A stretch of 64,000 nucleotides of DNA from Shinella yambaruensis (GCF_022899355.1 NZ_JALJCK010000001.1:186001-250000); one strand, 5' to 3'. Shown: positions 19,493-28,522, counted from the first letter of the stretch. The notes: a model not told the origin generated them from the sequence alone. A program made the numbers and translations.

Positions 19493-20443
19493 ATGAACAC
19501 CACGGCCAGCACCACCGATCCGTCGGGCGCCGGCACGATGCAGGGCGTGGCGCTGATGGCGATCGCCATGCTGCTCCTGCCATGCATGGACGCCATCGCC
19601 AAATACATGGCGACCTTCGCGGACATGTCGCCGGGCCAAGTGACGTTCTACCGCTTCTTCTTCCAGGTGGTCTGCACGATCCCGCTGATCTTCACGGCGG
19701 CCGGCAGCGCCATGCTGCGGCCGAAGCGGCCGTGGCTCAACCTGCTGCGCGGCGCGATCCACGGGGCGGCGAGCCTTCTCTTCTTCGCGGCGGTGAAATA
19801 CATGCCGCTCGCCGACGTCTTCGCGATCTATTTCGTCGAACCCTTCATCCTGACCGCCATGTCCGCGGCCTTCCTCGGCGACAGGGTCGGCTGGCGGCGC
19901 TGGCTTGCCATCGTCGTCGGCTTCGGCGGGGCGCTGATCGTCATCCAGCCGAGTTTCGTGCTGTTCGGCTGGACGGCGCTGCTGCCGGTCGCCTGCGCCT
20001 TCCTCTATTCCATCTATCTCTTCATGAACCGCGCGATCGGCGAGGCCGATTCGCCGCTGACCATGCAGACCATCGCGGGCTTCGGCGGCACGATCTTCAT
20101 GGGCGCGGCGCTGTTCCTCGGAAATTCGGCCGGCATCGCCGATTTCGAACCCTCGCTGCCGGGCTCGCTCTTCGGCCTCGTCCTGCTCGTCATCCTCGGC
20201 GCGCTCTCCGGCTATGCGCATATGCTGGTCGTGCGCGCGTTCCGCATGGCGCCGCTCTCGCTGCTCGCCCCGTTCCAGTATTTCGAGATCATCTCGGCGA
20301 CCGTGCTCGGCTATGCCATCTTCGGCGACTTCCCGACGCCTTCGAAATGGCTCGGCATCGCCATCATCGTCGCCTCGGGCCTCTTCATCATCTGGCGCGA
20401 GCACAGGAGCCGCAGGCTCCGGGCCGACATCGCCTTCGACTGA
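19493..20443 (+). CDS. EamA/DMT-family exporter
   Basis: A 316-residue transporter with ten predicted helices and two EamA repeats (about 17-150 and 170-305). Features include PCMDAIAKYMATF in helix 1, YMPLADVFAIYFVEPF, and GYAHMLVVRAFRMAPLSLLAPFQYFEI in the second half. The substrate is not predictable; family members export amino acids or other metabolites. AAGGAG is 8 nt before the ATG at 19493. It is divergent from the XRE regulator, which is a plausible controller. Confidence 0.88.
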   Translation: MNTTASTTDPSGAGTMQGVALMAIAMLLLPCMDAIAKYMATFADMSPGQVTFYRFFFQVVCTIPLIFTAAGSAMLRPKRPWLNLLRGAIHGAASLLFFAAVKYMPLADVFAIYFVEPFILTAMSAAFLGDRVGWRRWLAIVVGFGGALIVIQPSFVLFGWTALLPVACAFLYSIYLFMNRAIGEADSPLTMQTIAGFGGTIFMGAALFLGNSAGIADFEPSLPGSLFGLVLLVILGALSGYAHMLVVRAFRMAPLSLLAPFQYFEIISATVLGYAIFGDFPTPSKWLGIAIIVASGLFIIWREHRSRRLRADIAFD

Positions 20444-20534
20444 CGGATTTTTCGCACAGGGCCGAATCTTAACATTTGTTAGGAGATTGCCGCTAGGCTC
20501 GATGCAACCTGCCATGACGGCCGGGGAGGGTGCC

Positions 20535-21779
20535 ATGTCGACATCGGTTTCGGTGATCCTGCTTCTGGCGATCAATCTCGGCCTGATCTGGCTGCTGATC
20601 GCCGCGCCGGTCGGCCGCCGCACGCTGCACCTCACCCGCATCTTCAAGGCTCCGCCACCGCGCCTCGCCGCGCTCGTCAGCCCGCTCGGCGCCGAGGCGG
20701 ACTGGCACCCTTCGGTCGTCTCCAGCGAGCGGCTGTCGGCCGGCCGGGTTCGGCAGACCTTCTCCCATCCCGACCGGCGGGGAAACCCGATCACCCGCAC
20801 GCTGGCGGTGAACGAGGCGGCGGATGCGGAAAACATCGCCTGCGAAACGCGGGTGATCGAGGACAGCGCGCTCGATGCCGCCTTCTGGCGCAATTATGTG
20901 GAGCGGCGCACGCTGCGCCCGGTGCCGGGCGGGACGGCCCTGACCGTCGAGCAGACCGACCGCTATCGCGGCGTCGCCTTCCTCCTCTTCCGCTACATCC
21001 AGCTCCGCCGGGAGATGGCGGCGCTCGAGCAATGGCTGGAGACCGGCAGCGGCGAGGTGCGCGGCGTGCTGGAGCGCCCGGCGACGCAGGCCGGCCTCGC
21101 GGTGCTCTCCACCCTGCTGCTCTGGCCGTTCTTCGGGCTGACTGCGCATGGCCTCCTGCTGTCCACCCTGCTGACGGTGGTGATCGCCCTGCACGAGCTC
21201 GGCCACATGGCCGCCTACCGCACCTTCGGGCACCAGCGGGTGCGCATGATCTTCGTGCCGCTGCTCGGCGGCATCGCCGTCGGCGGGCGGCCGTACAATT
21301 CGCGGTTCGAGGTGGCGGTCTGTGCCCTGATGGGCGCCGGCATGCCGGCCTTCCTGGTGCCGCCGCTCATCGCGCTGCACGATGCGGCAGGCCCTTCCTC
21401 GGGCGCCGTGCTGCTGGTCTTCCTGCTGATTCTCGGCGCCTTCAACCTTCTGAACCTGCTGCCCATGCACCGGTTCGACGGCGGGCAGGTGCTGCGGCAG
21501 GTGTTTTCGAGCCGCCTCGGCCTTCTTTCGGCGAGTTTCCTGGTGACGCTGGCGATCCTCTGGGTGGGCTGGCGGATCGGCCTGCCGGTCGGCCTCCTGA
21601 TCGCCGGTCTTGCGGTCTTCACCGTGCTAAGCCTCATCGGCGGGGGCGGCGTGAAGCCGCGCACGGCGCTCGACCCGATGACGGCGCCGCAGCGCCTGCT
21701 CGCCGGCTTCGGCCTCTACGCCGCCATCGTCCTGCACGGCTATGCGATCATCTATGCCTGCGACAGGCTGACGGGCTGA
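20535..21779 (+). CDS. M50/site-2-protease-like membrane metalloprotease with N-terminal SRPBCC-like region
   Basis: A 414-residue membrane protein. After a first helix (~5-28) comes a soluble region (~35-165) with SRPBCC/polyketide-cyclase-like features (START-like strand pattern, [15 protein letters not shown]). The membrane protease core follows: HELGH at 220-224 and Asp315 in [13 protein letters not shown], the zinc ligand set of intramembrane proteases. SRPBCC in front of M50 is unusual and could be a lipid- or ligand-sensing module. The ATG at 20535 follows GGGGAGGG. Its 3' end overlaps lipB on the other strand by 28 bp. Confidence 0.82.
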   Translation: MSTSVSVILLLAINLGLIWLLIAAPVGRRTLHLTRIFKAPPPRLAALVSPLGAEADWHPSVVSSERLSAGRVRQTFSHPDRRGNPITRTLAVNEAADAENIACETRVIEDSALDAAFWRNYVERRTLRPVPGGTALTVEQTDRYRGVAFLLFRYIQLRREMAALEQWLETGSGEVRGVLERPATQAGLAVLSTLLLWPFFGLTAHGLLLSTLLTVVIALHELGHMAAYRTFGHQRVRMIFVPLLGGIAVGGRPYNSRFEVAVCALMGAGMPAFLVPPLIALHDAAGPSSGAVLLVFLLILGAFNLLNLLPMHRFDGGQVLRQVFSSRLGLLSASFLVTLAILWVGWRIGLPVGLLIAGLAVFTVLSLIGGGGVKPRTALDPMTAPQRLLAGFGLYAAIVLHGYAIIYACDRLTG

Positions 21780-22498
21780 CAGTCCGCCTCCGAAACGGTG
21801 GGGCCGAAGACATGCTCGAACGAATCGCGGATGCGCACATCCACATCGCTCATCATGACGGGCAGGCCGAGATCGACGAGGCTCGTCACGCCGTAGCCGC
21901 GGATGCCGCAGGGCACGATGCCGGAGAAATGGTCGAGATCCGGATCGACATTGAGCGAGAAGCCGTGAAAGCTCACCCAGCGCCGCAGGCGGATGCCGAT
22001 GGCCGCGATCTTGTCCTCCGCCGGCGAACCGTCCGGCAGGGGCGGACGCTCCGGCCGGCGCACCCAGACGCCCACCCGGTCCTCGCGCCGCTCGCCGCGA
22101 ACGTTCATCGAGGACAATGCGTCGATGACGACCTCCTCCAGCGCCGCCACGAAGGCGCGCACGTCCTGCCGCCGTCGCTTGAGGTCCAGCATGACATAGA
22201 CGACCCGCTGGCCGGGGCCGTGATAGGTGTATTCGCCGCCGCGGCCCGTGGAGAACACCGGGAAGCGATCGGGCGCCACGAGGTCGGCGGCATCCGCGCT
22301 GGTGCCGGCCGTATAGAGCGGGGGATGTTCGACGAGCCAGACGAGCTCGTCGGCCTCGCCGTTCGCGATCGCCGCCGCCTCCCTTTCCATCGTTTCGACC
22401 GCCTCGTCATAGGCGACGAGGCCCTGCGCGACGCGCCAGCGCACCGGCGGCGAGCCGGGAATGGCGAGAAGGGAAGCGGATATGTCCTGACGCTGCAT
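21752..22498 (-). CDS. lipB: octanoyl-[acyl-carrier-protein]:protein N-octanoyltransferase
   Basis: A 248-residue LipB that moves octanoate from ACP to lipoyl domains such as GcvH. The catalytic cysteine is Cys197 in [15 protein letters not shown], and the lysine region is [18 protein letters not shown]. The substrate loop [13 protein letters not shown] is intact. The start at 22498 follows AAAGGAC; the frame continues upstream to 22549 but without family similarity. The C-terminal tail ([14 protein letters not shown]) overlaps the convergent protease gene. Confidence 0.95.
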   Translation of the reverse strand: MQRQDISASLLAIPGSPPVRWRVAQGLVAYDEAVETMEREAAAIANGEADELVWLVEHPPLYTAGTSADAADLVAPDRFPVFSTGRGGEYTYHGPGQRVVYVMLDLKRRRQDVRAFVAALEEVVIDALSSMNVRGERREDRVGVWVRRPERPPLPDGSPAEDKIAAIGIRLRRWVSFHGFSLNVDPDLDHFSGIVPCGIRGYGVTSLVDLGLPVMMSDVDVRIRDSFEHVFGPTVSEADCQPVSLSQA

Positions 22499-22628
22499 GA
22501 TGGCCGTCCTTTTCATTCCTTTGTGCCAGATATAGGCGCAATCCTGCAAGGATTTCAGGGGTTTCAGGGGGCTTGCGCAGGCTCTGTTGAAATTGTTCGC
22601 TTTTCGTCATTTTTCTTTCGCAACGGCC

Positions 22629-22657
22629 TTGTGCACCCCAAATGCTTTTGCTACATG
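22629..22657 (+). promoter_or_regulatory. putative sigma-70 promoter for tRNA-Leu
   Basis: -35 TTGTGC (22629-22634), 17-bp spacer, -10 TACATG (22652-22657). This would give a ~30-nt leader before the mature tRNA. Confidence 0.5.
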
Positions 22658-22692
22658 CACCCCCGTCGCCGCAAGACGACACCTACCACGAT

Positions 22693-22777
22693 GCGGTCGT
22701 GGCGGAATTGGTAGACGCGCAGCGTTGAGGTCGCTGTGGGGCAACCCGTGGAAGTTCGAGTCTTCTCGACCGCACCA
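22693..22777 (+). tRNA. tRNA-Leu (GAG)
   Basis: 85 nt including an encoded CCA end. The acceptor stem is GCGGTCG/CGACCGC with discriminator A. The anticodon stem CAGCG/CGCTG encloses loop TTGAGGT, so the anticodon is GAG (22727-22729). The long variable arm (TGGGGCAACCCG region) and the TTCGAGT T-loop fit a type-II leucine tRNA. Confidence 0.96.
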
Positions 22778-22780
22778 AAA

Positions 22781-22813
22781 AAACCCGGCTTTTCAGCCGG
22801 GTTTTTTGTTTTT
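22781..22813 (+). terminator. Rho-independent terminator of tRNA-Leu
   Basis: A perfect 10-bp stem, AAACCCGGCT-TTTC-AGCCGGGTTT, followed by TTTGTTTTT, beginning four bases after the tRNA CCA end. Confidence 0.93.
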
Positions 22814-22869
22814 GCTCACGGTTTCGATCCGCACGCGGTCCAACGGTGTTGAACGGCGCCGCCCCTTGC

Positions 22870-23118
22870 TCAGGCGACGATTTCCACGCGGGCTTCCCGC
22901 GCCGCCGCGATGAAGGCGAGGCGGGCACGCGCGGCGCTGGTGCGGCCCTCCAGCGCGCGGGCGCAGAAGGCAAGCGCCCGCTGGTAGGCCTTGCCGTAGG
23001 TCACCGGCCAGAGCTCGGCCAGGACGTACATCGCATTGCGGATATCCTCGATGAAACGTGGGCGCAGGGCACCCGGCAGCAGGATGCCCAGTTTTCGGTT
23101 CCAGTGGGTGGTCGGCAT
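22870..23118 (-). CDS. DUF982 family small protein
   Basis: An 82-residue protein with the DUF982 pattern: AMYVLAELWPVTYGKAYQRALAFC, then RALEGRTSAARARLAFIAAARE. The family is expanded in Rhizobiaceae and its function is unknown. The ATG at 23118 gives a complete domain; upstream sequence in the same frame belongs to an antisense reading of the deformylase-like gene. It lies just downstream of that gene in the same orientation, 101 bp apart. Confidence 0.75.
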   Translation of the reverse strand: MPTTHWNRKLGILLPGALRPRFIEDIRNAMYVLAELWPVTYGKAYQRALAFCARALEGRTSAARARLAFIAAAREARVEIVA

Positions 23119-23219
23119 TTGTCTCGTCCCTTCATTCGCGCTTGAGAATGCGGGTCGGGACCGATGGTTCCAAAAAAATCGCGAGGCGATTCCGCTTCGT
23201 GCAGAAGGGCTTTCGCGGT

Positions 23220-23714
23220 TCAGGCCTTGCCCTTGGCGTACTTCTTGACGATGCGCTCGCGCTTCAGCCGCGAAAGGCGGTCGATCCAGAAGATGCCGTC
23301 GAGCTGGTCGATCTCGTGCTGCAGGCAGACCGAGAGCAGGCCGTCGGCCTCTTCCGTCCGCGCGGCGCCAGAAAGATCCTGGTAGGCGACGCGGATGCGG
23401 GCAGGGCGCTCCACCTCGTCGGTCACGCCGTGCATGGAGACGCTGCCCTCCGTGTGGCGCTGCTTTTCCGGCGAGAACCATTCGATGCGCGGATTCACAT
23501 AGGCCTTGAGCGAGCCCGGCCCGTCGAGTTCGATCACCGTCAGCCGCTCCAGGATGCCGACATGGGCGGCGGTGATGCCGATGCCGGGGGCGGCCCGCAT
23601 CGTGGCGGCAAGATCTTCGGCGAGCGTCGCCAGCCGCGCATCGAAGACCTCGACCGCTCGGCAGGGCAGGCGCAGGCGCGGATCGGGGTAGCTGAGGATG
23701 GGAAGGATCGCCAT
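23220..23714 (-). CDS. peptide-deformylase-like protein lacking metal ligands
   Basis: A 164-residue protein with the full peptide deformylase fold but altered active-site motifs. Motif 1 GxGxAAxQ reads GIGITAAH (His51 for Gln). Motif 2 EGCLS reads EGSVS (Ser91 for the metal-binding Cys). Motif 3 HExDH reads HEIDQ (Gln137 for the second metal-binding His). With two of three metal ligands gone, normal Fe/Ni-dependent deformylation is unlikely. The frame is intact and starts with a good GGAGG site, so this is a maintained paralogue and not a decaying gene. The true deformylase must be elsewhere. Possible roles are ribosome-tunnel or peptide binding, which is inference. Confidence 0.9.
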   Translation of the reverse strand: MAILPILSYPDPRLRLPCRAVEVFDARLATLAEDLAATMRAAPGIGITAAHVGILERLTVIELDGPGSLKAYVNPRIEWFSPEKQRHTEGSVSMHGVTDEVERPARIRVAYQDLSGAARTEEADGLLSVCLQHEIDQLDGIFWIDRLSRLKRERIVKKYAKGKA

Positions 23715-24017
23715 GGGGCCTCCGGATGCCGGTTGTGCGCCCTTCCTAGCCTGTTTGCGGCAGGGGGAAAACGTCGTGCCGGCGCACGGCATCGCGATTC
23801 GTGTGATTTTCGTGAAATTGCAACAGCTTGCGAAATTTTTGCGTCCAGCCGGCTTTTGCCGCTTTCGAAGATGGACCGGCCGCGCGCTTTGCTTTAGCAG
23901 GGGGGAAGGCAGCGATCCGCCCGGCGGCGCGCTGCGCCTCAACCCTCTACGCAATCCCTGTCGTCCCAGCGCCGCCGACATGCCGGGCGGGACGAGCCCG
24001 ATACAAGGAGCGGCCCG
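23715..24017. other. 303-bp divergent intergenic region
   Basis: Upstream of both the PDF-like gene and mgtE. It holds an AT-richer stretch around 23795-23845 (GTGATTTTCGTGAAATTGC and GCGAAATTTTTGCG). I see no clear riboswitch core, no M-box signature and no credible ORF. Confidence 0.4.
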
Positions 24018-25448
24018 ATGGACGACACCGGCGACGACGACCGTATCCATCAGGGACAGGCAGAGCACAGTACCTTCGACGGCGAGGACATCTATGCCGA
24101 GGACGGTTCGATCCGCTCGGACTTCCTCATGCATGTCGGCGCGGCGATCGCCGACCGCGACCTCCTGTTCCTGCGCCGGCACGTCGCGCGGCTGCACGAA
24201 TCGGAAATGGGCGACCTGCTGGAGGCCATCCAGCCGGAGCAGCGCCGCCAGCTCGTCTCCCTGCTCGGCGACGACTTCGATCTTGCGGCGCTGACCGAGG
24301 TCGACGAGGCGATCCGCCTCGACATCGTCGAGCACATGCCGAACGAGCAGATCGCCGCCGCGCTCGGCGAGATGGATTCGGACGATGCCGTCTACATCCT
24401 GGAAGACCTCGACCAGGAGGACCAGGAAGAAATCCTCTCCAAATTGCCGTTCACCGAACGGATCCGCCTGCGCCGCTCGCTGGACTATCCGGAAAGCACG
24501 GCCGGGCGCCGCATGCAGACCGAATTCGTCGCCGTGCCGCCGTTCTGGACGGTCGGCCAGACGATCGACTACCTGCGCGAGGACGCCGACCTGCCGGAGA
24601 GCTTTTCGCAGATCTTCGTCATCGACCCGACCTTCCGCCTGCTCGGCGCCATCGATCTCGACCGCGTGCTGCGCACCAAGCGCGGCACGAAGATCGAGGC
24701 GATCATGCGCGAGACGAACCATCCGATCCCGGCCGAGATGGACCAGGAAGAGGCCGCCCAGCTCTTCGAGCAGTACGACCTTCTCTCCGCCGCCGTCGTC
24801 GACGAGAACGGCCGCCTCGTCGGCGTCCTGACCATCGACGACGTGGTCGACGTCATCCAGGAGGAGGCCGAGGAGGACCTGATGCGCCTCGGCGGCGTCG
24901 GTGACGAAGAACTGTCCGACACCACCATCGAGACCGTGCGCTCGCGCGCGCCCTGGCTGCTCGTCAACCTCCTGACGGCCTTCGTCGCCGCCTCGGTCAT
25001 CTCGCTCTTCGAGGCGACGATCGAGGAGATCGTGGCGCTCGCCGTGCTGATGCCGATCGTCGCCGGCATGGGCGGCAATGCGGGCTCGCAGACGATGACC
25101 GTCACCGTGCGGGCGCTGGCGACGCGCAACCTCGACATCCACAACGCCTGGCGCGTCGTGCGGCGCGAGGCGGGCGTCGGCCTGCTGCACGGCCTCGCCT
25201 TCGGCCTGATGATCGGCCTCGTCGCCGGCATCTGGTTCCATGATGCCAATATCGGCGGCGTCATTGCGGCGGCCATGCTGATCAACATGAGCGCGGCGGC
25301 GCTCGCCGGCATCGCCATTCCGCTCTTCCTCGACAAGGCAGGGGCGGACCCGGCCGTCTCCTCCGCGGTCTTCGTGACCGCCGTCACGGATATCGTCGGC
25401 TTCTTCGCATTCCTTGGGATCGCGACTTGGTGGTTCGCCATCCGCTGA
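24018..25448 (+). CDS. mgtE: MgtE-family magnesium transporter
   Basis: A 476-residue MgtE. It has an N-terminal MgtE_N superhelical domain (~50-155), two CBS domains (~165-285) that sense intracellular Mg2+, and a five-helix channel domain (~310-476). The pore region NAGSQTMTVTVRAL is present, as are the acidic Mg2+-sensing face and the plug helix after the CBS pair. It forms a dimeric Mg2+-selective channel in the inner membrane. AAGGAG is 9 nt before the ATG at 24018. Confidence 0.95.
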   Translation: MDDTGDDDRIHQGQAEHSTFDGEDIYAEDGSIRSDFLMHVGAAIADRDLLFLRRHVARLHESEMGDLLEAIQPEQRRQLVSLLGDDFDLAALTEVDEAIRLDIVEHMPNEQIAAALGEMDSDDAVYILEDLDQEDQEEILSKLPFTERIRLRRSLDYPESTAGRRMQTEFVAVPPFWTVGQTIDYLREDADLPESFSQIFVIDPTFRLLGAIDLDRVLRTKRGTKIEAIMRETNHPIPAEMDQEEAAQLFEQYDLLSAAVVDENGRLVGVLTIDDVVDVIQEEAEEDLMRLGGVGDEELSDTTIETVRSRAPWLLVNLLTAFVAASVISLFEATIEEIVALAVLMPIVAGMGGNAGSQTMTVTVRALATRNLDIHNAWRVVRREAGVGLLHGLAFGLMIGLVAGIWFHDANIGGVIAAAMLINMSAAALAGIAIPLFLDKAGADPAVSSAVFVTAVTDIVGFFAFLGIATWWFAIR

Positions 25449-25510
25449 GGCTTTTGCGGGGAACGCACGGCGCGATTTCGCGTTCGGATAGACGTCGAAA
25501 AGAGCGAAAA

Positions 25511-25538
25511 TTGACTTATACGTAAAAGTCAATAAAAT
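25511..25538 (+). promoter_or_regulatory. MerR-type promoter with a 22-bp operator
   Basis: -35 TTGACT (25511-25516) and -10 TAAAAT (25533-25538) are separated by 16 bp. A dyad at 25511-25532, TTGACTTnTACGTAnAAGTCAA, matches itself at 20 of 22 positions. It begins at the -35 and fills the spacer, the usual MerR-family position. Autoregulation of the gene at 25566 is the natural reading. Confidence 0.75.
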
Positions 25539-25565
25539 GCCTGCCCAGACGAGATCGGAGCAGGC

Positions 25566-25952
25566 GTGGACAAGTTTTATACCATAACCGAGCTGACGCG
25601 CGAATTCGGGGTTTCCACCCGCACGCTGCGCTTCTACGAGGACGAGGGGCTGATCAACCCCGAGCGCCGCGGCCGCACGCGTCTCTTCCGCCCGGCCGAC
25701 CGCCGCCTCATCCAGGAAATCCTGCGCGGCCGGCGCATCGGCTTCACCATCGCCGAGATCCGCGACATCATCCGCGTCTACAAGGACCCGCCGGGCGAGG
25801 TCGGGCAGCTGGAGATGCTGATGGCGAAGGTCAGCGAGAAGCGCGACGAGCTGCGCCAGAAGCGGCGCGACATCGAGGAAACGCTGGCCGAACTCGACAA
25901 TGTCGAGGAGGCCTGCCTGACGCGCCTCGCCGAAATCGGCGTCGGCACCTGA
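25566..25952 (+). CDS. MerR-family transcriptional regulator
   Basis: A 128-residue regulator. The MerR winged-helix domain is at ~5-72 (YTITELTREFGVSTRTLRFYE, DEGLINPERRGRTRLF). The dimerisation coiled coil is at ~80-120 (SEKRDELRQKRRDIEETLAELD). A single cysteine near the C-terminus does not make a metal site, so a metal ligand is unlikely. The sequence type resembles LiuR-like regulators of branched-chain amino acid or acyl-CoA catabolism, but no such genes are adjacent. The start is GTG. Its own promoter carries a 22-bp dyad. Confidence 0.88.
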   Translation: MDKFYTITELTREFGVSTRTLRFYEDEGLINPERRGRTRLFRPADRRLIQEILRGRRIGFTIAEIRDIIRVYKDPPGEVGQLEMLMAKVSEKRDELRQKRRDIEETLAELDNVEEACLTRLAEIGVGT

Positions 25953-25959
25953 CCCCTCG

Positions 25960-26433
25960 TCAGATCCAGCGCGTCGTCCCGTTGCAATAGCGTTCGAAAT
26001 CGATGCCGAAGCGCGAGAGCAGGTGCAGCTCCTCGCGCTTGATGGCGACGATGCTCGTCAGCACGGCGGCGACCATGGCGGTCACGATGCACCAGGGATT
26101 GAGCACCGCAAGGCCGATGCCGGCGGTCGCCAGCGTATAGCCGAGGTAGATCGGGTTGCGGGTGAAGCGGTAGGGGCCGGACGTCACGAGATGGGTCGAG
26201 CAGCGGTTCGGCAGGATCGTCGTATGGCAGTCGAGCAGCGTGCGCATCGCCCAGACATCCAGCACGATGGCCATGACGATCAGGAGACCGCCGGCCGTGC
26301 GGGCGATCCAGATGTTCGTCTCGGCCGCCGCGAGCGGAAAATACGCCTGGAGCAGGAAGGCCGCCGCGAGCGCCGCGCCGTAGATCAGCGGAGGCCAGGG
26401 AAAGGCGAGTGGCTTCATGCGATAGGCGTTCAT
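25960..26433 (-). CDS. isoprenylcysteine-carboxyl/phospholipid-methyltransferase-like membrane protein
   Basis: A 157-residue membrane protein with four helices and the ICMT/PEMT C-terminal signature: LVTSGPYRFTRNPIYLGYTL, then the EEL...FG..FE.Y block. These enzymes transfer methyl groups from S-adenosylmethionine to lipids or prenylated substrates; the substrate here is unknown. AAGGAG lies 9 nt before the ATG at 26433. It follows the acyltransferase gene by 4 bp, so the two form an operon. Confidence 0.85.
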   Translation of the reverse strand: MNAYRMKPLAFPWPPLIYGAALAAAFLLQAYFPLAAAETNIWIARTAGGLLIVMAIVLDVWAMRTLLDCHTTILPNRCSTHLVTSGPYRFTRNPIYLGYTLATAGIGLAVLNPWCIVTAMVAAVLTSIVAIKREELHLLSRFGIDFERYCNGTTRWI

Positions 26434-26437
26434 GATC

Positions 26438-27457
26438 CTACTCCTTCAGGTCGGTCTTCGTTTCCGCATCCATCGTGCATTGCGACGAGATCGCGGCGAT
26501 GCGCTCGTCTTTCGTCACGTCGATCGCACCGCGCGCAAGGTCGGTGAGCAGGTTCTCTTCCGTCAGCCGGTCCAGCGTGCAGCCGCAGAAACTGCGGCAG
26601 AACCCGTCGCCGCGCTCGCTTTCGCAGGCGCGCATGCAGCTCTTCGTATAGCCGACGACGGGATCGGCTGCAGGCGCGGGCACCACGAGGGAAAAACCGT
26701 AGACCAGTGCGATCAGCACGGGCTGATGGATAAGGTAGATGGCGAGACTGTGGCGACCGGCCGTCTCCAGAAGGCTTTTCCACCAGACTTTCGTCTGGCC
26801 GCCGAAGCCGGCGAGCCGCCCAGGAAGCGGGCTTGCGACGAAGAGCCTGCCGAGCACGATGCCGATGAGCACCGGGGCGATCCAGGGCAGCAGCGGCACA
26901 TAGTCGTTCGAGCGCGGGATATCGACCGAAAGCCCGACCCACCAGAGCGCCGGGTGATCGAAGAACGGCGCGCGCAGATAGAAGGGCGCTGCGACGGCGG
27001 CGGCGGCAGCAAGCAGCGTCACGACGAGCGGCAGGCGCAGGAAGAGGAGGCCGACGAGGCTCGCCGCGGCAATGGCATGCAGGATGCCGAAGAAGATGAA
27101 GGTCTCCGGGAAGGCGAACCAAGTGGCGAGGGTGATCGCCGCCGCCGCCAGCCCGATCTTTCCGAGCCGGATGAGGAAGGGCCTTGCGCGAAAACCCTGG
27201 ACATGACCGAGCACCAGGCTGAAGCCGACGAGGAACAGGAAGGAGCCGGCGATCAGCCGCGCGAAGATCTTCCAGCCGCCGGTCGTCGCCGTATCCGGCT
27301 CGATATAGCCGAAGAAGCCGAGGTCCCAGGTGAAATGGTAGACCGCCATGGCGATCAGCGCGAGGGCACGGAGCTGGTCGATCAGCGGGATGCGCGGAAG
27401 GCGGCGCGGTACCGCGCCTTCTCCTGCCACATTGCCGTCAATCACCGTCGTCGTCAT
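26438..27457 (-). CDS. DUF1624 (heparan-alpha-glucosaminide N-acetyltransferase-like) membrane protein with Cys-rich tail
   Basis: About 339 residues. The first ~245 form a multi-helix DUF1624 membrane domain with the RALALIAMAVYHFTWDLGFFG signature. The last ~75 residues are soluble and carry CX3C-X8-CX3CXC plus one more cysteine, with KSCMRACESERGDGFCRSFC as the core. The cluster may be a disulfide-bonded periplasmic cap or a metal site. Start uncertain: ATG 27457 or 27475, neither with a clear ribosome site. It is followed by the methyltransferase gene. Confidence 0.82.
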   Translation of the reverse strand: MTTTVIDGNVAGEGAVPRRLPRIPLIDQLRALALIAMAVYHFTWDLGFFGYIEPDTATTGGWKIFARLIAGSFLFLVGFSLVLGHVQGFRARPFLIRLGKIGLAAAAITLATWFAFPETFIFFGILHAIAAASLVGLLFLRLPLVVTLLAAAAAVAAPFYLRAPFFDHPALWWVGLSVDIPRSNDYVPLLPWIAPVLIGIVLGRLFVASPLPGRLAGFGGQTKVWWKSLLETAGRHSLAIYLIHQPVLIALVYGFSLVVPAPAADPVVGYTKSCMRACESERGDGFCRSFCGCTLDRLTEENLLTDLARGAIDVTKDERIAAISSQCTMDAETKTDLKE

Positions 27458-27550
27458 GGGTCGGGGTCGCCGCATTGCTTTGGTCCATGGGAGAATGTCA
27501 CGCCAAGCTTGCGCCGGGCGGATGGCCGAAAGGTGGCCGCCGGGGGGATG

Positions 27551-28240
27551 TCAGTCGAGCCGTTCGAGAACGGCGAGGCGCGCTTCGGAATAGAACTGCC
27601 GGCGCACGAGCACGACGATGATGCTGACCGTCGTCGCGATGAAGAGATAGGGGCTGACGAACCAGCCGAGATAGCCGATCGACAGGAAGATGGCGCGCAG
27701 CCCCATGTTGAAGTGTTTTGCCGCAAGGATGTTCATGCGGATGACCTTGTCGGCGGCAAGGTCGGCGCCGGCCGGGTCCTTGTGGATGTCGCCGCTCATC
27801 GGGATCGCGCCGAGCAGGATCGTGCAGTAGTTGAAGAGGCGGTAGGACCAGCCGAACTTGAAGAAGGCATAGCCGAAGATGCCCGCGAGCCCGCCGACCT
27901 TCAGCTCGAAGCCGGCGCGGCTGCCCTGGAAGACCAGCGGCAGGTCGCTGAAAATGGCGAAGACCTGCTCCGTTGCGCCGAGCAGCGCGAAACAGCCGCC
28001 GAGCGCCAGGATCGAGGTGGAGGCGAAGAAGGCCGTGCCGTTCTGCAGGCCGGCCATGATCTGCGTGTCGATCATGCGCAGGTCGCGGTGCATCGCGTTG
28101 CGGATCCAGACGGCGCGCTGCGAGCTCATCGCCCGCGTGAGGCTGACGCGATCGAAGAACTTCGCCCGCTCCGTGATCCAGGAATATCCCGTCCACAGCA
28201 GGAGGAAGAGGGCGAGGGCGACGAAATCCGGTGTGCTCAT
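27551..28240 (-). CDS. DUF599 family membrane protein
   Basis: A 229-residue protein with about four membrane helices and the DUF599 features: FVALALFLLLWTGYSWITER, FNYCTILLGAIP and AAKHFNMGLRAIFLSIGYLGW. Function is unknown in this family. The start at 28240 matches the usual N-terminus; the longer frame to 28375 has no supporting similarity. It lies upstream of the DUF1624 gene in the same orientation, 93 bp away. Confidence 0.88.
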   Translation of the reverse strand: MSTPDFVALALFLLLWTGYSWITERAKFFDRVSLTRAMSSQRAVWIRNAMHRDLRMIDTQIMAGLQNGTAFFASTSILALGGCFALLGATEQVFAIFSDLPLVFQGSRAGFELKVGGLAGIFGYAFFKFGWSYRLFNYCTILLGAIPMSGDIHKDPAGADLAADKVIRMNILAAKHFNMGLRAIFLSIGYLGWFVSPYLFIATTVSIIVVLVRRQFYSEARLAVLERLD

Positions 28241-28522
28241 GGCAAGCGTTGTGCCACGGATTCGGCATTTTGCAAGCGTCGCCGGGACGGTGGTCCGGGC
28301 CCGTTCAGACCTTGGGCGAAAAGGCGGCGGACCACTGCCGCGACTGCGCCGCCCAACCGTCTGATTTTGCGACATGTCATGCGCCTGGCGCGGGGCTCCT
28401 ATGATCGGGACGCCTTGGTTTCGCCATTTTTGGCGATTGCGGTTTCATGAAATCTTCATTAAACAGACCGCCATGCAGGGCCGCCGCGGCCGTTGCAACG
28501 ACATCTTCCATTCGGGGAAATC

